From: Bin87 sp034421995
Lineage (GTDB): Bacteria; Chloroflexota; Dehalococcoidia; Lucifugimonadales; UBA3495
Assembly: GCA_034421995.1 (NCBI GenBank)
Contig: DAOUJY010000121.1
Location: forward strand, 1-47,538
Reading direction: 5' to 3'
Length of the DNA: 47,538 bases
Positions 8,435-17,028 of the stretch are shown in pieces (the first letter of the stretch is position 1; the number at the start of each line of letters is the position of its first letter). The notes below the pieces were generated by a model, which had not been told where the DNA came from, ran no database searches, and worked only from the letters and a program-made list of their open reading frames with translations. A program made the translations under genes and the position numbers.

Positions 8435-8519
8435 CCGGAAATGCAGCGGTACGATGATCGCCGTCGCCGGATAGATCCGCGCCTTCCGGCATATAGTCAG
8501 TACCATCTGGGGGAATGAA

Positions 8520-9557
8520 TTGAGCCAAAAACTGCAACTGAGCGTGGTTGACCAGTCGCCGATGCGGGAGGGGAGCAGCGCCGGCGTAGCCCTGCGCGAG
8601 ACCATCCAATTGGCCGTAGCCACCGAGCGCCTCGGGTATCAGCGTTATTGGGTGGCGGAGCACCACAACCTGCCCAACTTCGCCGGCACCGCCCCGGAAG
8701 TGATGGTAGGCCAGATCGCCGCGCACACCACAAGCATAAGGGTTGGGTCCGGCGGCGTCATGCTGCCTCATTACAGCTCCTTGAAGGTGGCGGAAACCTT
8801 CCGCATCCTGGACTCCCTGTACCCCGGAAGGATCGATCTGGGCATCGGTCGCGCTCCCGGAAGCGACCAGATCACGGCGGCGGCGTTGGCCTACCCGAGT
8901 ATGCCCAAGGACATCCGCCATTTCCCCCAGCAAGTACGAGACGTTATCAACTATCTGGGCGATACCCAGCCTGACGATCACCCCTTCCACGAGGTGCTGG
9001 CCGCTCCGGAGACCTCCGAAACCAAGCCTGAGGTATGGCTGCTGGGGTCCCGTTACGAATCCGCCTTTATGGCCGCCAAGATGGGCCTGCCCTTCGCCTA
9101 CGCCCACTTTTTCGGCCTCGGCGCCGCCGACGGGCCGCAGATTGTCGAATCCTACCGGCAGAACTTCGAGCCGTCGGAACACCTGTCGGAACCACTGGTC
9201 AACGTCGGAGTGCAGGTGCTGTGCGCCGATACCGAGGAAGAAGCGCGCCGCATCGCGGCCAGCCGAAACCTGGGACGGCTCCGCTCCGTCACCGGGCGCG
9301 CCAGGGGCATCCCGTCCCCCGAAGTCGCGGCCGACTACAAATACCTGGTCAACGAATGGCAGTTCATCCAGCAATACCTAACCAATTGCGTGGATGGCGA
9401 CCCGGAACAGGTGAAGGCCGGCTTGGAAAAAGTGTCCGAAGACTACCAAACCTCGGATCTCAGCGTGGTCACCATTTGCTACCACTACGAAGACCGCGTC
9501 CGTTCCTACGAACTGGTGGCGGCGGCCTGCGGCCTGGAACCGATGTCATCAGCATAA
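8520..9557 (+). CDS. Luciferase-like monooxygenase (LLM class)
   Basis: The 345-residue protein is a bacterial luciferase-like TIM barrel using reduced flavin. YWVAEHHNLPNFAGTAPEVM, the IRVGSGGVMLPHYS strand and DLGIGRAPGSD are typical of the single-chain MsnO8-like subgroup. Substrate is not predictable: members oxidise alkanesulfonates, ketones or other small organics. The start is TTG 8520 behind a GGGGGA ribosome site; the ATG at 8515 runs into a stop after two codons. The gene stands alone, divergent from pstC and convergent with the next gene. Confidence 0.9.
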   Translation: MSQKLQLSVVDQSPMREGSSAGVALRETIQLAVATERLGYQRYWVAEHHNLPNFAGTAPEVMVGQIAAHTTSIRVGSGGVMLPHYSSLKVAETFRILDSLYPGRIDLGIGRAPGSDQITAAALAYPSMPKDIRHFPQQVRDVINYLGDTQPDDHPFHEVLAAPETSETKPEVWLLGSRYESAFMAAKMGLPFAYAHFFGLGAADGPQIVESYRQNFEPSEHLSEPLVNVGVQVLCADTEEEARRIAASRNLGRLRSVTGRARGIPSPEVAADYKYLVNEWQFIQQYLTNCVDGDPEQVKAGLEKVSEDYQTSDLSVVTICYHYEDRVRSYELVAAACGLEPMSSA

Positions 9558-9622
9558 ATGACATCGCAAAGCGCCATCCCGCCAACGGCATATCAGCCCG
9601 CGTTTTGGGAGGCCGAAACCGG

Positions 9623-12124
9623 CTACTTGCGTATCACCGTGAGTTCACCGGCGACAAGCGTCTCGCCCACAAGCATCTGCACGATGTAAAGAGCCGGCTC
9701 CAGAGACGGTACGATGACGTCCAAGTCCAGAGCGCCGTCGCTGTTGGTACGTGCCCCGGTGGGCACGTCGACCAGCAGGTTGCCAATCTTAACTGCGATG
9801 TCCGATTCAAAGGGGACCAAGCCAGTGGCGGACAGGGTGACGGTGTCGCCGGGTGCGACGCGCGCGGGATCAACCGTCAATCTGGCGGCCGGCACGCTGA
9901 AGGAGGCGACGCGAACTATCTCGCTGTGACCGTAGGATGCCTTGACCGGAACGGTGGAAGGAATGACCACGTCTCTGGGCACCTGATAGGTGGCCGACCA
10001 TTGGCCATTGGCGTCGGGGTAGGCGTCTTCGTCGTGGTTGACGCCGCCTTCGTCGATGTTGATCTCCACTGGTTGAATCCGCCCGCCCGCAGGATTGGCG
10101 ACTGGCCAGTTCTCGCCAGAGATAGTGACATAATCAAGCGGACCAGCCACATCAGGGGAGACCGCCATGGTGGGTTCCTTTATGATGATGGTGGCGTTGC
10201 CGGCGAAGCCCTCGTTGTCCCACACCTCGATGGTGTGGGTGCCGGGGGTCAGCGCCGGGTTGACGCCGGGGCCTTCAACCCAGATGGCCACGGTGGCGGC
10301 GAACTGGCCGTCCGACGATACCTCAACGCTCTTGCCATCAAGGTTGCATATGTTCCTTGTACGTCCGTTTTCCTCGACATTAATGACAACGGCGGCGTCA
10401 TCGCTAACGAGTTTCAGCTTCGCGCCGCTCATGGTGATTTCAGTCAGACAGCCTGCTCCGTCGCCAAAGCCGTCCCCACGAATGATGACGCTCTCGTTGG
10501 CCGCCACTTCGCTCTTGCTCAGGGTCAGCCGGGGGCCGCCGGTGATGGTGATTTTGCTGGCCGCAGACACGTCGCCCCAGGTGGCGTCGATGCGCACCGT
10601 GCCTACCAAGGCGACACCGGATATGCTACCCGGCAGACCAAAGGACAGCGTGGCCGAGCCGTCACGACCGATGGAGTCAATGCCGCTCAGAGGCACATAG
10701 TTGTTGCCCGCCGCGCTCTGCGGCCAGACCACCTGGCCGGCAATCCTCAGCTCGGTCAGGGCCGCTCCAGGGTTGGGGAAGTCATGGGCGAACACGTTGA
10801 TGGTGTCGCCGGCGTTGACCGAGCTAGGCACCACCCGGATGTATGCCTCCATGTGAAGCTGCTCAACGTTTTGGGACCCCCTGCCTTCACCGTCCACCAT
10901 GCAGATGTAGTTGTTCTTGCCGGCCCGGAAAGTGGGCACGGTCACCTCGAAGGTTATGGCCACCTTGTCGTCGCTGCCCACGGTGGCGATGCCGGCGCGG
11001 GCGCCCTGGGTGATGACCTCGGCGCACGAAGGCCAAGTGGTCTTGTCGTCAGGAGTGGCGTCGGCGTCGTGAAGCACGTGGACCGCGGCGGAAGTGCCGT
11101 TGTTGAATCCGGTGCCGGTCACGGTCAGCTGGTAGCCCCGGGTGTTGTCATAGTCCGACAGGGTGATTTTAGCGTAGGTTGGCACGGCGCCCAGCTGAAC
11201 CTGCGGGCCGTTGTTGGGTCGGTCATTGGGGCCGAGAATAGAGTAGCCGACGCTGTGAGTCCCCTGTTCGCTGGGGTTCTTGATGCCGGCGGCCTTGGTG
11301 AAAACTACGGTCAGAGTTTGACCCGACATGGGCCCTTGGAATACGTCGGCACTGGCGTTCATATCCGGGACAAACACCCGAATAGACCAGTCGTCACCGC
11401 CGCCAAAGTGGTTGCCTTCGTTGATTTCGATAGCACCGGCGGCTGCGACCGGGCGGCCGTTGTTGGTGTTGGAGGAAAAGGGGTTGGTGGCTGTGAAGTA
11501 TGCGGCATTGCTGTCGATGGAGTCGGGAACCTGGAAGTCGTCCTCCAGATACAGCTCGACGGAGGTGCCGGACACTGCATCCTCGGGCAGGCTGGGGATG
11601 GTCAGCGTCAGCTCCACCAGGGCGCTGGCCGAAGTGCTGCTGGACGTGATGGTGGCGTTCTCTGGCGGCGGCGCGGGCTGACGCGTCGGGCAGCTCTCCC
11701 CACCGCCCGCCAAGGTCAAGAAAGCCCATTCTGACCATTGCGGTGGGCCGTAGCGCGCGGAGTTGGTGGCGACGATAAAGGCGTACTGTGTGCCGGGCGT
11801 CAGCCGGGCTACCGTGTGGCTGCGCTGTCCCCGGTTGGCGACGTCAACGAAGGCGAAGGCTTCCAGCCAGTCCCGCCCCTGCGCGGTTACGGCATGGTAG
11901 TCGGGCATGGCAACCCAGCCGATGCGATAGTAGGCCGCGCCGGCGACCGGGTTCCAGGAAACTGCCGCTTCCCCGGGGTTGCCGCCATTAGCGGCAGCGA
12001 CGCCACTGGGTTTAGGCGGCGGGCTTTGGGCGTAAGCTATTCCACCTCCCCCCGTAAGCCCCCCCAAGTTTGACATAACGACGGCCAACAGCAGCGCGGC
12101 CAGCGCCGGTATCGCTACTTTCAT
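9623..12124 (-). CDS. Large secreted FN3 and Ig/IPT-like repeat protein
   Basis: An N-terminal signal peptide (hydrophobic residues 4-20, cleavage near AYAQ at 31-34) leads to a fibronectin type III domain at about 36-135 (AAVSWNPVAGAAYYRIGW, TPGTQYAFIVATN). The rest of the 833 residues is a chain of Ig- or IPT/TIG-like beta modules, seen as recurring openings: PSSVNAGDTINVFAHDF, SKSEVAANESVIIRGDGF, SPDVAGPLDYVTISGENW, DPARVAPGDTVTLSATGL. There is no sorting signal, membrane anchor or catalytic motif. A cell-surface or secreted adhesion or matrix role is inference only. Confidence 0.85.
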   Translation of the reverse strand: MKVAIPALAALLLAVVMSNLGGLTGGGGIAYAQSPPPKPSGVAAANGGNPGEAAVSWNPVAGAAYYRIGWVAMPDYHAVTAQGRDWLEAFAFVDVANRGQRSHTVARLTPGTQYAFIVATNSARYGPPQWSEWAFLTLAGGGESCPTRQPAPPPENATITSSSTSASALVELTLTIPSLPEDAVSGTSVELYLEDDFQVPDSIDSNAAYFTATNPFSSNTNNGRPVAAAGAIEINEGNHFGGGDDWSIRVFVPDMNASADVFQGPMSGQTLTVVFTKAAGIKNPSEQGTHSVGYSILGPNDRPNNGPQVQLGAVPTYAKITLSDYDNTRGYQLTVTGTGFNNGTSAAVHVLHDADATPDDKTTWPSCAEVITQGARAGIATVGSDDKVAITFEVTVPTFRAGKNNYICMVDGEGRGSQNVEQLHMEAYIRVVPSSVNAGDTINVFAHDFPNPGAALTELRIAGQVVWPQSAAGNNYVPLSGIDSIGRDGSATLSFGLPGSISGVALVGTVRIDATWGDVSAASKITITGGPRLTLSKSEVAANESVIIRGDGFGDGAGCLTEITMSGAKLKLVSDDAAVVINVEENGRTRNICNLDGKSVEVSSDGQFAATVAIWVEGPGVNPALTPGTHTIEVWDNEGFAGNATIIIKEPTMAVSPDVAGPLDYVTISGENWPVANPAGGRIQPVEINIDEGGVNHDEDAYPDANGQWSATYQVPRDVVIPSTVPVKASYGHSEIVRVASFSVPAARLTVDPARVAPGDTVTLSATGLVPFESDIAVKIGNLLVDVPTGARTNSDGALDLDVIVPSLEPALYIVQMLVGETLVAGELTVIRK

Positions 12125-12230
12125 CGTTCTAATCTTCCATTCGTTGGATGTGACCTCAATCCGCGCCGGAAAACGTCAGCGGCAGGATGCGCCGGATTGA
12201 CCTGAAAATCCCGCTGCTTCTGACTGACGA

Positions 12231-12956
12231 TCACGCCCCCAGCTTGGCGGCCAAATCCACGAAACTGTCCGCCACCACGTTGAAAGACGGATCCGGCGTC
12301 GGATCGGGGGTGCGGTCCGGCCCATGCTCCCGGGGCCTCGGCACAAATCCGGTTCGTAGGCCCACCTTGGCAGAGGCCAGCAGGTCGCCCTGGTGCGCCG
12401 CCACCATCATCACTTGCTCCGGCTGCAAACCCAGCAGCTTGACCGCCGTGCCGTAGCTTTCCGGGTCGGGCTTGTAATGCTGGGCCACTTCGGCGCCCAG
12501 GATGCAGTCCCAGGGCATACCGCCGTTCTTCGCCATGTTGGTCATCAGGGCGATGTTGCCGTTGGACATCGGCGCGATGACAAACCGATTCTTCAGGCGG
12601 TAGAGGCCCGGCACGCTGTCCGCCCAGGGACGGAGGTTGTGCCAGAAATAGGTGACCTCCATCTTTTCCTCGTCGCTCAGGCCGCTGATTTCAAACTCGT
12701 CCAGCACCTCATCCAGGGACATCCGGTGCAGCGCGTCCAGATTGGTCCACGGCAACTCCCCGTTGCGCACCTTGTCCATGTACGGACGATACTTGCCGCG
12801 CCAGGTATCGGCAAACGCGCCCCAGTCCCGGTCAATGCCCTTGATCCGGCCCATGTTGGCGCACTGTTCCGTGATGCTGGAACGCCAATCGACCACCGTG
12901 CCGAAAACGTCAAAAATGCAGGCCCTGATGTCAAGACCAAGCGGAGTAATCGCCAT
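12231..12956 (-). CDS. Haloacid dehalogenase type II-like HAD hydrolase
   Basis: The 241-residue protein has the HAD core: nucleophile Asp16 in CIFDVFGTVVDW, motif II SNG in IAPMSNGNIA, motif III Lys in HYKPDPESYG, and AAHQGDLLASAKVGLRTGFV at the position of motif IV. This pattern fits L-2-haloacid dehalogenases, which hydrolyse 2-haloalkanoates to 2-hydroxyacids, but other substrates are possible. AAAGGAG precedes ATG 12956. Confidence 0.88.
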   Translation of the reverse strand: MAITPLGLDIRACIFDVFGTVVDWRSSITEQCANMGRIKGIDRDWGAFADTWRGKYRPYMDKVRNGELPWTNLDALHRMSLDEVLDEFEISGLSDEEKMEVTYFWHNLRPWADSVPGLYRLKNRFVIAPMSNGNIALMTNMAKNGGMPWDCILGAEVAQHYKPDPESYGTAVKLLGLQPEQVMMVAAHQGDLLASAKVGLRTGFVPRPREHGPDRTPDPTPDPSFNVVADSFVDLAAKLGA

Positions 12957-13106
12957 AACCCATTGCTCCTTTCAATTCAACGGCAGCGCGGCGCTGCCTG
13001 GTCCGTCGCTATGCTAGCACATCGGCAGGGGCTTGGTTCCCCATCATTCCTCGCGCTGATAAAATGTGATAAGCCGAAACCAATCAGTCTTGTAGGAAAT
13101 TTCAGC

Positions 13107-13337
13107 ATGGAAGTCACGTTGAGCAGCGAGGCAATCGCCATCATTGCCATTGGCGCTATGATACTGATTGCCGTTATTGGTGGACATATTGCCCAAGTCA
13201 GGCGGACCGGCCAACTTCCGACGCGGGATGAGATGAATGCGGCCATCCAGGCCAGTGAAGCCCGCATCATCAAAGCGTTGGTCAACCACCGCCACCCGGA
13301 ACCGGACGGGCCGTCCGTGTTCACTGAGCCGGTCTAG
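13107..13337 (+). CDS. Small single-pass membrane protein
   Basis: The 76-residue product has one N-terminal membrane helix (AIAIIAIGAMILIAVIGGHIAQ) and a short charged, helical tail (TRDEMNAAIQASEARIIKALVNH). AGGAAA lies seven bases upstream of ATG 13107. No family recognised. Its stop overlaps the stop of the convergent hydrolase gene. The clean reading frame, ribosome site and helix-plus-tail structure support it being real. Confidence 0.7.
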   Translation: MEVTLSSEAIAIIAIGAMILIAVIGGHIAQVRRTGQLPTRDEMNAAIQASEARIIKALVNHRHPEPDGPSVFTEPV

Positions 13338-14071
13338 TTGCGGACAATATTGAGCAGTATCTCCGCCAACTCCTCTGGGGCCGTAACCATCGGGTCATGT
13401 CCGGTATCGATGTGGTGAACTCCCCACCCGCACGCCGCGGCCCGTTCCGCCACCGGCTCGAACCCCGACCCGCTGCACAGCACAAATTCTCGCCCTAACG
13501 ACCTTGCCGCCGGGTTCCCCGTTTTTACCGGCTGAGAGAACGTCAGGGTCGGTTGGGGAGACAACCGCGGCAGCATGAACGCCTGGTCGTCTGGGTCGGT
13601 GATGGACCACCGTTGGGCAATTTCCGCGACGGTAGTCGGCGCCGGCAAAAAAGGCTCGCCGTCGGCGATGTGCCGGCGGACATTGGCAACGAATTCCGGT
13701 CCGCGCACCGCTTCCAGTTGATCCACCATCGCCTCACCGTCGGAAGGAGCGACGCCGTTGACATAAACCAGGGCCGCAATACGCTCCGGCGCAAGCTCCG
13801 CCACCCCGGTGATCACCATGCCGGCGTAGGCGTGACCCACCAAGATCACATCCCGGAGGTCGTTGGCCGCCAACAATTCGGTGATGTCGCGTATGTGCAA
13901 ATCCAGATTCAACACCGCCGGCGGCATGAGCCGGGCCAGATGCTCCCGGTCACCCAGTCCGGTCAGGCTCGGCGTCAACACCAAATTTCCTGCTTGGCGC
14001 AACAGCGGCGCGGTCTTCCACCAGCACCAACCGCCGTGCCAGGCTCCATGAATGAGCGCAAACGTTGCCAT
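13334..14071 (-). CDS. Alpha/beta hydrolase-fold protein lacking the nucleophilic serine
   Basis: The fold of small esterases/hydroxynitrile-lyase-like enzymes is clear from the oxyanion segment LIHGAWHGGWCWW and the C-terminal catalytic His in DTGHDPMV. The nucleophile elbow, normally G-H-S-x-G, reads GHAYAG, with Ala81 where the serine should be; the codon is GCC. Classical ester hydrolysis is therefore unlikely unless another residue substitutes. It could be a lyase, a binding protein or an inactive relative. It follows the mycothiol-type dehydrogenase by four bases in the same direction. Confidence 0.85.
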   Translation of the reverse strand: MATFALIHGAWHGGWCWWKTAPLLRQAGNLVLTPSLTGLGDREHLARLMPPAVLNLDLHIRDITELLAANDLRDVILVGHAYAGMVITGVAELAPERIAALVYVNGVAPSDGEAMVDQLEAVRGPEFVANVRRHIADGEPFLPAPTTVAEIAQRWSITDPDDQAFMLPRLSPQPTLTFSQPVKTGNPAARSLGREFVLCSGSGFEPVAERAAACGWGVHHIDTGHDPMVTAPEELAEILLNIVRN

Positions 14072-14075
14072 AGCT

Positions 14076-15170
14076 CTACTCCGACATCACCACCACCGAC
14101 CGCAAAACTTCCCCACGCTCCATGCTGGCAAAAGCTGCCTCCACGTCGCCGATGCCGATGCGCTCGCTGACGAACGTATCCAGATCCAACCGACCCTGAA
14201 GATACAGGTCGATGAACATCGGAAAATCCCGGGTCGGCAAGCAGTCTCCGTACCAGGAAGATTTCAGGGAACCTCCACGTCCGAAGACCTCAATCAGGGG
14301 CATCTCAATCTTCATCGTGGGGTCCGGCACGCCCACCAACACCACTGTGCCGGCTAGGTCCCTCGCGTAGAAAGCCTGCTCGTAGGTGGCGGGATTGCCC
14401 ACCGCCTCAATCGCAACGTTGACGCCATTCCCATCGGTTAGGCCGCGGATCGCCTCAACCGCATCCGTTTGTGTTGAGTTGATGGTATGTGTCGCCCCGA
14501 AACCCTTGGCCCACGCCAATTTGCGGTCGTCAATATCCACGGCGATGATCGTGTGGGCCCCGGCCAGTCGCGACCCCGCTACCGCTGCGTTGCCCACGCC
14601 TCCGCAGCCAATCACCGCCACGGAATCGCCTCGGCTGACGCCCCCGGTGTTAATGGCGGCGCCCAACCCGGCCATCACGCCACAGCCGATCAGTCCCGCC
14701 GCCTGCGGGTTCGCCGCCGGGTCCACCTTCACGGCCTGTAGCGCATCCACCAGCGTCAGCTCGCAAAATGCCCCGATGCCCAGAGCCGGCGATAGCGGAG
14801 TTCCGTCGGTCAGCGTCATTTTCTGCTGGGCGTTGCGGCTGGCAAAGCAGTACCAGGGCCGACCGCGCCGGCAGGAACGGCAGTTGCCACAGGGAGCTCG
14901 CCAGGCCAAGATTACGAAGTCTCCCGGTTGCACGTTGGTCACGTCGGGTCCAGCCTTTTCGACAATGCCGGCAGCCTCGTGTCCCAGCAAAAATGGAAAC
15001 TCGTCGTTGATGGCTCCCTCACGATAATGCAGGTCGGTGTGGCAGACTCCGCACGCCTGTACTCGAACCAATGCTTCGCCTTCACCTGGGTCGGGTACCA
15101 GGATGGGGATCAGCTCTACCGACGCTCCTTTGGCCCTGGATACAACCCCTTGAACTTCGTTCACCGGCAT
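14076..15170 (-). CDS. Zinc alcohol dehydrogenase resembling S-(hydroxymethyl)mycothiol dehydrogenase
   Basis: A medium-chain zinc dehydrogenase of 364 residues. CGVCHTDLHYREG and GHEAAGIVE supply catalytic zinc ligands, the four-Cys structural zinc lobe is CGNCRSCRRGRPWYC, and VIGCGGVGNAAVAG is the NAD-binding loop. The INDEFPFLLGHEAAG, QQKMTLTDGTPLSPALGIGAF and SSWYGDCLPTRDFP stretches are those I know from actinobacterial mycothiol-dependent formaldehyde dehydrogenase. That enzyme oxidises the formaldehyde-mycothiol adduct. ATG 15170 follows GGAGGGAG and is preferred to the frame's extension to 15233. Confidence 0.88.
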   Translation of the reverse strand: MPVNEVQGVVSRAKGASVELIPILVPDPGEGEALVRVQACGVCHTDLHYREGAINDEFPFLLGHEAAGIVEKAGPDVTNVQPGDFVILAWRAPCGNCRSCRRGRPWYCFASRNAQQKMTLTDGTPLSPALGIGAFCELTLVDALQAVKVDPAANPQAAGLIGCGVMAGLGAAINTGGVSRGDSVAVIGCGGVGNAAVAGSRLAGAHTIIAVDIDDRKLAWAKGFGATHTINSTQTDAVEAIRGLTDGNGVNVAIEAVGNPATYEQAFYARDLAGTVVLVGVPDPTMKIEMPLIEVFGRGGSLKSSWYGDCLPTRDFPMFIDLYLQGRLDLDTFVSERIGIGDVEAAFASMERGEVLRSVVVMSE

Positions 15171-15294
15171 TAATCTCCCTCCGTCACAGCCCGCCTCAGG
15201 CGGGTCCGCAATGCAACCGGTATAATGCCTCAACCCACGCCAACCGTCAAAACCTCAACCCGTTATTTGACAGTCCTCAAAACCCCAACCCGTC

Positions 15295-15314
15295 ATTCCG
15301 GCTTTCGCCGGAAT
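15295..15314. repeat. Palindromic ATTCCGGC-TTTC-GCCGGAAT element
   Basis: This is the reverse-complement orientation of the element at 1212-1231, with perfect 8-base arms. It lies between the dehydrogenase and the nucleoside hydrolase, just before the latter. Upstream (about 15250-15294) there is a short direct repeat of the form AACC(T/C)CAACCCGT. Confidence 0.85.
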
Positions 15315-15336
15315 CCAGAAGATGTTGGTAGATGTA

Positions 15337-16310
15337 ATGCCCAAGCGAGTGATAATCGACACCGACCCCGGCGTGGACGACTGCGCCGCCATCTTGCTTG
15401 CGTTGGCCAGCCCGGAGTTGCAGGTCGAAGCGCTCACCGCAATCTACGGAAACGGCTCCATGCCTCAGTGCGCCGCCAACGCCCGCCGCATCCTTGCCGT
15501 GGCCGGACGTACCGACATCCCGGTTTATCCCGGCGCAACCAGGCCTCTGTTGCGCTCTCCCAACGAAGGCTGGGCGGCCCACATCCACGGCGACGACGCC
15601 CTCGGCGGCGCCAACGAAACCGGTGCAGACGGCCCGAATGGGGTTGAAATCGACAACAGTTGGGCGGCGGTCGAAATCGCTCGGCGCGCCCTCGCGTCGC
15701 CGGGCGAGATTACGGTCCTGGCGCTGGGTCGAATGACTAACGTAGCTTTGGCGCTACGGATCGCTCCAGAGATCGCGGACGCGCTGGCCGGCGTGGTGGT
15801 CATGGGCGGCGCGGTACGGGTGCCGGGCAACGTTTCCCCGGTGGCGACGGCCAATCTTTGCGAGGACCCGGAAGCCGCGGCCATTCTGTACGACTCCGGC
15901 GCTCCCATCGTGCAAGTCGGGTTGGACGTTTGCGACCTCTGCGGCCTGGCGGATCAGCAGTTCGGGCGACTACGCGATTGCTCCGCCCTGCTGTCCAACT
16001 GCTGGTTTCGGCTTCCACATATGCCAGGGCGGCGTATCGTCGCCTGGGCAGATTGGCGGAGGGTGAGGCAGTGCGCTACAACGACGTGCCCGCCGTGGCT
16101 GCTGCCATCGATCCCGCATTGATGACCATGCAGCGGTTGCCGGTGGCGATTGATACGGGAAGCGATCTAACCCGAGGTCAGACGGTGGTGGACTGGTACG
16201 GAATGACCGGCCGGGATGCCAACGTTGACGTGTGTCTCGGAGTGGACTCCCAACGGCTCACCGAGATGGTGGTAAAGCGCCTCACCGAATATCCCTGGCC
16301 CGACGCTTAA
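15337..16310 (+). pseudogene. Inosine-uridine-type nucleoside hydrolase interrupted by a frameshift
   Basis: The N-terminal part has the nucleoside hydrolase calcium site DTDPGVDDCAA and family strands (MTNVALALRI, VVMGGAVRVPGN). That frame ends at 16122 in unrelated residues. From about 16005 a second frame continues the family sequence: ARAAYRRLGRLAEGEAVRYNDVPAV, then DLTRGQTVVDWYG to a stop at 16310. A single-base deletion near 15990-16010 explains the break. It is either a recent pseudogene or a sequencing error, since both halves look well conserved. ATG 15337 is chosen over 15322 because it abuts the conserved core. Confidence 0.8.
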
Positions 16311-16314
16311 CCCG

Positions 16315-16342
16315 GTAGGGGCGAATAATCATTCGCCCCTAC
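16315..16342. repeat. Palindrome GTAGGGGCGAAT-N4-ATTCGCCCCTAC between convergent genes
   Basis: Twelve-base perfect arms enclose AATC. It is placed between the convergent nucleoside hydrolase and peroxiredoxin genes and is the same family as 28539-28566, which also lies between convergent genes. It may terminate transcription from both sides, although no long T tract follows. Confidence 0.8.
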
Positions 16343-16380
16343 GCCATCATTGTTTGGCTGACCCCGAGAGTCGCGCGCCG

Positions 16381-16854
16381 CTAACCCAGAGCGGCCACGG
16401 CGGCGCGAACCTCTTCATAGTCGGGTTCCACGCCCGGCGACTCTGAAACCCAGTGGTAGCGAACCACGCCCTGGCCATCCACGATGGTGACAGCCCGCTT
16501 GGCAGCCACATATCCTTGCATTCCGGCCAACCCGGGCAACGCCACGTCGTAGGCGTTCACAACCTCCCGGTTGTAGTCGCTGAGGAACGTGTACTCCACG
16601 TTGTTGGCCGCTTTCCACGCCGCTTGCGCAAAGGGCGGGTCAACGGTGATCCCAATCACCTCGGCGTTCATCGAACTGAACTGGTCGATCCGGTCTCGCA
16701 AAGCGCACATCTCGGTGGTGCAGACGCCGGTGAACGCCCCGGGGAAGAAAGCGATAACGACGTTTTTGCCGCGATAATCGCTCAGGCTCCGCTGTTGCTG
16801 CGGCGTTTCATGGAGGGTGAATTCGGGCGCGGCTTGCCCTACGGTGATAGCCAT
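16381..16854 (-). CDS. Peroxiredoxin (AhpC/TSA family)
   Basis: A 157-residue thiol peroxidase with the active site PGAFTGVCTTEMC: the peroxidatic Cys is Cys45 within P-x3-T-x2-C and a second Cys lies five residues later. GITVDPPFAQAAW and FLSDYNREVVNAYDV are further family stretches. It reduces peroxides using a thiol partner not visible here. The short length and motif resemble the AhpE/1-Cys group. ATG 16854 has AGGAGG upstream; a longer frame upstream of it is unrelated. Confidence 0.93.
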   Translation of the reverse strand: MAITVGQAAPEFTLHETPQQQRSLSDYRGKNVVIAFFPGAFTGVCTTEMCALRDRIDQFSSMNAEVIGITVDPPFAQAAWKAANNVEYTFLSDYNREVVNAYDVALPGLAGMQGYVAAKRAVTIVDGQGVVRYHWVSESPGVEPDYEEVRAAVAALG

Positions 16855-17028
16855 TAAGGAACCTCCTGGCTGCTGACACTTGGGGGTTTTCAACGCGCCG
16901 CCGGGCAATCCCCACGCGGCTGTTGTTGATTTACGACGCTGGCATCTTACCATAACGATACCCGGTGCGCCGAAATCAGGCGGCGTGCTAAACTCACCGG
17001 CACACTGAGCCAGATTGGAGCCGTTCCC

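Noticed and set aside
9035..11734. An 899-codon open frame on the plus strand
   Set aside because: It runs out of frame through the end of the luciferase-like gene and antisense to the FN3 protein. Composition only reflects GC-rich codon shadows.
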